In this document: one piece after another, positions 61,498 to 64,000 of the stretch | Numbering within the stretch: position 1 is the first letter of the stretch | Layout of the letters: every line of letters starts with the position of its first letter | Origin: an uncultured Cellulosilyticum sp. | GTDB taxonomy: Bacteria > Bacillota > Clostridia > Lachnospirales > Cellulosilyticaceae | DNA: 64,000 nucleotides | Direction: 5' to 3' | Assembly (NCBI GenBank): GCA_934725855.1 | Contig: CAKVCL010000002.1 | Span: forward strand, 112,102 to 176,101 | Program-made: the position numbers and the translations under genes | Notes under the pieces: model-generated | What the model saw: only the letters and a program-made list of their open reading frames with translations | Database searches by the model: none | Told to the model about the DNA's origin: nothing

Positions 61498-62229
61498 ATG
61501 AAACTGAGCTTTGAATATAAAGGCATTAAGGTAACTTATTACTTAACTTACAAGAAAGCTAAAGCCATTTCTATTAAAATTACTGAAAGCGGACGAGTAG
61601 ATGTTATTGCTCCGTTAGGAACGTCTGTTTATACAGTGATGGATAAAGTAAAAGGCAATGCACCTTGGATTATTAGTGAAATTTATCAGAGAAATAAAGG
61701 TGTAAATTTACAAGCTGAAGATCAAGTAGAAGAAGTTGCTAAGAAGGAAATTAAGTTACTAGAACAATATATGTATTCTGGTAAGAACTATAAACTTGAA
61801 ATTGTGACTCATGCTGAAAATGAATCCGTAAAAGTAAAAATGGTACGTGGAAAATTTGTAGTAGAGACATCCACAGATTCAGTAGAAACTATAAGAGAAG
61901 CGCTTTTAGAATGGTATAAACAAAAGGTAAAAGCAAAGATAAAAGAACGCTTTAAAGAGTACGGAAATTTATTTGAAATGATTCCTGAGGACATACAACT
62001 TACAACAGATGATAAGGTTTTATTCAAAGCCAATCAGTCAACCATCGTTGCAGATGCTAAATTAGGTGTTTTACCTAGTGAAGCAATTGATTATGTTTTA
62101 GTAAGTAGTTTATGTCGCATCAACTGTGAAGATCATGAAAGTGAATTAGCTAAATTAGAAGAAGTTTTACCAAATTATCAAAAAGGTAAAGCATGGCTTG
62201 AAGATAATAAAGATCAAATTGCTCTATAA
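61498..62229 (+). CDS. YgjP-like protein with an inactivated metallopeptidase site
   Basis: A 243-residue protein with the YgjP/DUF45 fold. KAISIKITESGRVDVIAPLG and later AWLEDNKDQIAL-type ends match the family. The family's catalytic HELCH is replaced: DYVLVSSLCRINCEDHESEL, with Ser203-Ser204 for His-Glu and Arg207 for the second His; only His213 remains. Peptidase activity is therefore not expected. The site AAAAAGGGG precedes the ATG. Confidence 0.75.
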   Translation: MKLSFEYKGIKVTYYLTYKKAKAISIKITESGRVDVIAPLGTSVYTVMDKVKGNAPWIISEIYQRNKGVNLQAEDQVEEVAKKEIKLLEQYMYSGKNYKLEIVTHAENESVKVKMVRGKFVVETSTDSVETIREALLEWYKQKVKAKIKERFKEYGNLFEMIPEDIQLTTDDKVLFKANQSTIVADAKLGVLPSEAIDYVLVSSLCRINCEDHESELAKLEEVLPNYQKGKAWLEDNKDQIAL

Positions 62230-62392
62230 AAGTAGTAAGTGCGCAATCATCTCTAGAGATGTAGAGATGGTTGCAAATTCATATGGATAGTAAAGATAAA
62301 ATAAAGAAGTGTGAAATGTTTTTGGATTAGAAGAGTATGGTGTCGCAAATAGCAATGGACAATAAAAAGCTAGAACTTAGTGTAAATTAGTG

Positions 62393-62421
62393 TTGACATG
62401 AGTCAAAGACGATGTTATACT
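62393..62421 (+). promoter_or_regulatory. Promoter of tRNA operon 1
   Basis: TTGACA, 17 bases, TATACT. A hairpin, TTAAGAAG-N4-CTTCTTAA, follows at about 62431-62450 before the first tRNA. Confidence 0.8.
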
Positions 62422-62459
62422 AACAAAGTACTTAAGAAGAAAACTTCTTAAAGGTATAT

Positions 62460-62531
62460 TCCTCGATAGCTCAGCGGCAGAGCATCCGGCTGTTAACCGG
62501 AGGGTCGTAGGTTCGAACCCTACTCGGGGAG
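62460..62531 (+). tRNA. tRNA-Asn (GTT)
   Basis: A 72-nt cloverleaf: acceptor TCCTCGA / TCGGGGA, anticodon GTT in CTGTTAA, T-loop GGTTCGAACC. CCA is not encoded. Identical to the copy at 63736. Confidence 0.95.
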
Positions 62532-62568
62532 TTTTAGTTTGCTTAGGTATAAACTAAATCATATGCAT

Positions 62569-62641
62569 AGGGGCATAGTTCAGTTGGTAGAACGTCGGTC
62601 TCCAAAACCGAATGTCGTGGGTTCAAGTCCTGCTGCCCCTG
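62569..62641 (+). tRNA. tRNA-Trp (CCA)
   Basis: A 73-nt cloverleaf: acceptor AGGGGCA / TGCCCCT, anticodon CCA in CTCCAAA. The T-loop reads TTCAAGT, whereas the second copy has TTCGAGT. CCA is not encoded. Confidence 0.95.
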
Positions 62642-62653
62642 TTTTGTATTTAT

Positions 62654-62727
62654 GGCGGAATAGCTCAGTTGGCTAGAGCACACGGTTCATACCCGTGGTG
62701 TCATGGGTTCAAATCCCTTTTCCGCTA
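62654..62727 (+). tRNA. tRNA-Met (CAT), probably elongator
   Basis: A 74-nt cloverleaf: acceptor GGCGGAA / TTCCGCT, anticodon CAT in TTCATAC. It lacks the triple G-C anticodon stem of initiator tRNA; tRNA-Ile with lysidine cannot be fully excluded. Confidence 0.88.
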
Positions 62728-62729
62728 CT

Positions 62730-62762
62730 TAAAAAGACTCTGATTCATTCAGAGTCTTTTTG
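62730..62762 (+). terminator. Terminator of tRNA operon 1
   Basis: AAAAAGACTCTGA / TCAGAGTCTTTTT, a perfect 13-bp stem with a 5-base loop. Confidence 0.9.
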
Positions 62763-62776
62763 CATTACAAATAATT

Positions 62777-63553
62777 TTAGCACACTGGGATAATATAACC
62801 ATGTTTATGAAGATAATCTAAGGAATGAGCTAATTCATCTTGATTATAAATTTCTAATGTTAGAGAGGTATCAGGATAATGCTTACTAACCAATTTTAAA
62901 AAAGAAGAAAGATCTAGAGTGCCACTTTCTAAGCCAAGATGTGCGTCTTGATCACCATAATTGTTATGCACATGTATATGGCTGAGGTAATCACCTAATG
63001 CCTCAATCCAATGGATAAGAGGAAAAGAGGAATAAGCATTAACATGTCCAATGTCTAAGCAAAATTTAAATGCAGGGTGATTAACCTTGGTGATAAGCTC
63101 TAAAATAGGGGTATATTCATTTTCGAATACATTTTCAATACAGATGAGTATTTCATTATTTTTATTGGTCATAAATTCTCTCCAAAATAATATAGAATTT
63201 TGAAGCCAACCTTCAATGTAATAAATCTGGGGAATAAAACCGGTGTGAAAAACAAGTTTTTTTGCACCTAGCCTTTTGGCAATATCATATGCTAGGTTGA
63301 AGCGGTTAAAGGTTACAGCTTTAATCTGGGAGTCAAAACTAGCAGGAGACAAATCGAAAAATGGCCCATGTAAAATAAGGGGTCTTTGCTCAATATAGGG
63401 CATTAGTGTATCGACATAAGGTGAGATAGAATCAGTACCTTGATCAAGAACATCAGATACACTGAAATGAATACTTTCTATACCTAATGAGTAGTGCTTA
63501 ATAAAGTTTAAAAAAATAGAATGATCGATAAGATGAGAAATATAAAATTGCAT
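62777..63553 (-). CDS. Sugar phosphate isomerase/epimerase (AP endonuclease 2 family)
   Basis: A 258-residue TIM-barrel protein. Metal-site segments are LGAKKLVFHTGF, ICIENVFENEYTP (Glu), FCLDIGHVNAYSS (Asp, His), HIHVHNNYGDQDAHLG and LTLEIYNQDE (Glu). This is the xylose isomerase-like/endonuclease IV fold; the sugar is unknown. The start at 63553 has AAGGAGG upstream; the frame continues further but without a site. It lies between two related tRNA operons, on the opposite strand. Confidence 0.85.
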   Translation of the reverse strand: MQFYISHLIDHSIFLNFIKHYSLGIESIHFSVSDVLDQGTDSISPYVDTLMPYIEQRPLILHGPFFDLSPASFDSQIKAVTFNRFNLAYDIAKRLGAKKLVFHTGFIPQIYYIEGWLQNSILFWREFMTNKNNEILICIENVFENEYTPILELITKVNHPAFKFCLDIGHVNAYSSFPLIHWIEALGDYLSHIHVHNNYGDQDAHLGLESGTLDLSSFLKLVSKHYPDTSLTLEIYNQDELAHSLDYLHKHGYIIPVC

Positions 63554-63669
63554 GAGGCACCTCCTTGATTTTAGACATCTTATCATAACATAAATAGAAG
63601 TAAATGGGATAGAATGATGATTTAGAAAATAAATTGTAACATAAATGAACAAAAAGTTAACTCAAAGTG

Positions 63670-63698
63670 TTGACATATGTTTCTAGCTTTGCTATACT
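63670..63698 (+). promoter_or_regulatory. Promoter of tRNA operon 2
   Basis: TTGACA, 17 bases, TATACT. A hairpin TTGAGA...TCTCAA follows at about 63708-63727 in the same place as in operon 1. Confidence 0.8.
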
Positions 63699-63735
63699 AA
63701 CGAAGTACTTGAGAGATAAATTCTCAAAGACATAT

Positions 63736-63807
63736 TCCTCGATAGCTCAGCGGCAGAGCATCCGGCTGTTAACCGGAGGGTCGTAGGTTCGAACCCTACT
63801 CGGGGAG
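63736..63807 (+). tRNA. tRNA-Asn (GTT), second copy
   Basis: A 72-nt cloverleaf identical in sequence to the copy at 62460, including the following spacer. Confidence 0.95.
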
Positions 63808-63844
63808 TTTTAGTTTGCTTAGGTATAAACTAAATCATATGCAT

Positions 63845-63917
63845 AGGGGCATAGTTCAGTTGGTAGAACGTCGGTCTCCAAAACCGAATGTCGTGGGTTC
63901 GAGTCCTGCTGCCCCTG
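63845..63917 (+). tRNA. tRNA-Trp (CCA), second copy
   Basis: A 73-nt cloverleaf differing from the copy at 62569 by one base in the T-loop (A to G). Confidence 0.95.
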
Positions 63918-63926
63918 CTTTTTTAT

Positions 63927-64000
63927 GGCCCAGTGGTACAGCTGGTTAGCACGCCGCCCTGTCACGGCGGAGGTCGAGGGTTCGAGTCCCTTCTGGGTCG
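63927..64000 (+). tRNA. tRNA-Asp (GTC)
   Basis: A 74-nt cloverleaf: acceptor GGCCCAG / CTGGGTC, anticodon GTC in CTGTCAC, discriminator G at the last base of the window. It replaces tRNA-Met as third gene of this operon; more tRNAs may follow outside. Confidence 0.93.

Larger units (their letters stand above)
62393..62641 (+). repeat. Duplicated promoter-leader-tRNA-Asn-tRNA-Trp unit (copy 1)
   Basis: This stretch is paralogous to 63670-63917. The tRNA genes and the 37-base spacer between them are nearly identical, and the promoters agree in both hexamers. The leaders differ, but both keep a hairpin. The two copies flank the isomerase-like gene. Confidence 0.85.
63670..63917 (+). repeat. Duplicated promoter-leader-tRNA-Asn-tRNA-Trp unit (copy 2)
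   Basis: The counterpart of 62393-62641, followed by tRNA-Asp rather than tRNA-Met. Identity breaks off just after the second tRNA, which marks the duplication boundary. Confidence 0.85.

Overview
The window is about 64 kb of AT-rich chromosome from an anaerobic, spore-forming member of the Bacillota, most likely class Clostridia and perhaps Lachnospirales. The evidence is a spore photoproduct lyase, Rex, a T-box leader on serS, a DinR-type LexA box, clpC followed by radA, and alr followed by a MazEF pair. The exact genus is a guess. Most genes lie on the + strand in short operons closed by clear hairpin terminators. There is no rRNA, prophage, insertion sequence or CRISPR array. Many annotated starts were moved to an internal ATG, GTG or TTG because a good ribosome binding site precedes it.

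1-17 kb. A 5'-truncated metallo-beta-lactamase-fold gene is followed by remnants of a MacAB-like ABC exporter. Next come glycogen synthase (glgA), a convergent dCMP deaminase, a DUF2225 protein, and an operon of an unknown protein with two U32-family proteins. A HAD phosphatase, a T-box controlled serS, a degenerate Fic-like protein, a membrane GGDEF protein, an M24 aminopeptidase, RNase HI and glycogen branching enzyme (glgB) follow.

17-32 kb. Surface and metal functions dominate: an M23 peptidase, a very Glu/Lys-rich secreted protein, and the copper module csoR-copA-copZ with a C/G-tract operator. Then come threonine aldolase, an LTA-synthase-like sulfatase, a 30-residue micro-gene with its own promoter and terminator, an unusual CPBP-SUFU fusion, an M42 peptidase, and a flavodoxin with a DUF3793 protein.

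32-46 kb. An MBOAT acyltransferase, a DHHW-motif partner and a two-component system look like one regulated operon for O-acylation of a cell-envelope polymer. A secreted PKD-like protein is followed by an isochorismatase-fold protein that lacks its cysteine. A DNA-repair radical SAM gene pair on the minus strand is headed by a consensus promoter abutting a LexA box. A LicT-type antiterminator without PTS genes, a CAP-domain secreted protein and spore photoproduct lyase follow.

46-64 kb. Housekeeping genes: rex, acpS, NAD(P)HX repair, a CBS protein, alr with a MazEF pair whose antitoxin lacks its DNA-binding part, clpC, radA, a ferredoxin, an AbgT-type transporter, a Nudix enzyme and a YgjP-like protein without its HExxH site. 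The end holds two related tRNA operons (Asn-Trp-Met and Asn-Trp-Asp) flanking a sugar-isomerase-like gene.

No single large unknown system stands out. The most interesting signals are several pseudoenzyme-like proteins (Fic, CPBP, YgjP, isochorismatase), the CPBP-SUFU fusion, the LexA-controlled radical SAM pair, the micro-gene and the truncated antitoxin.
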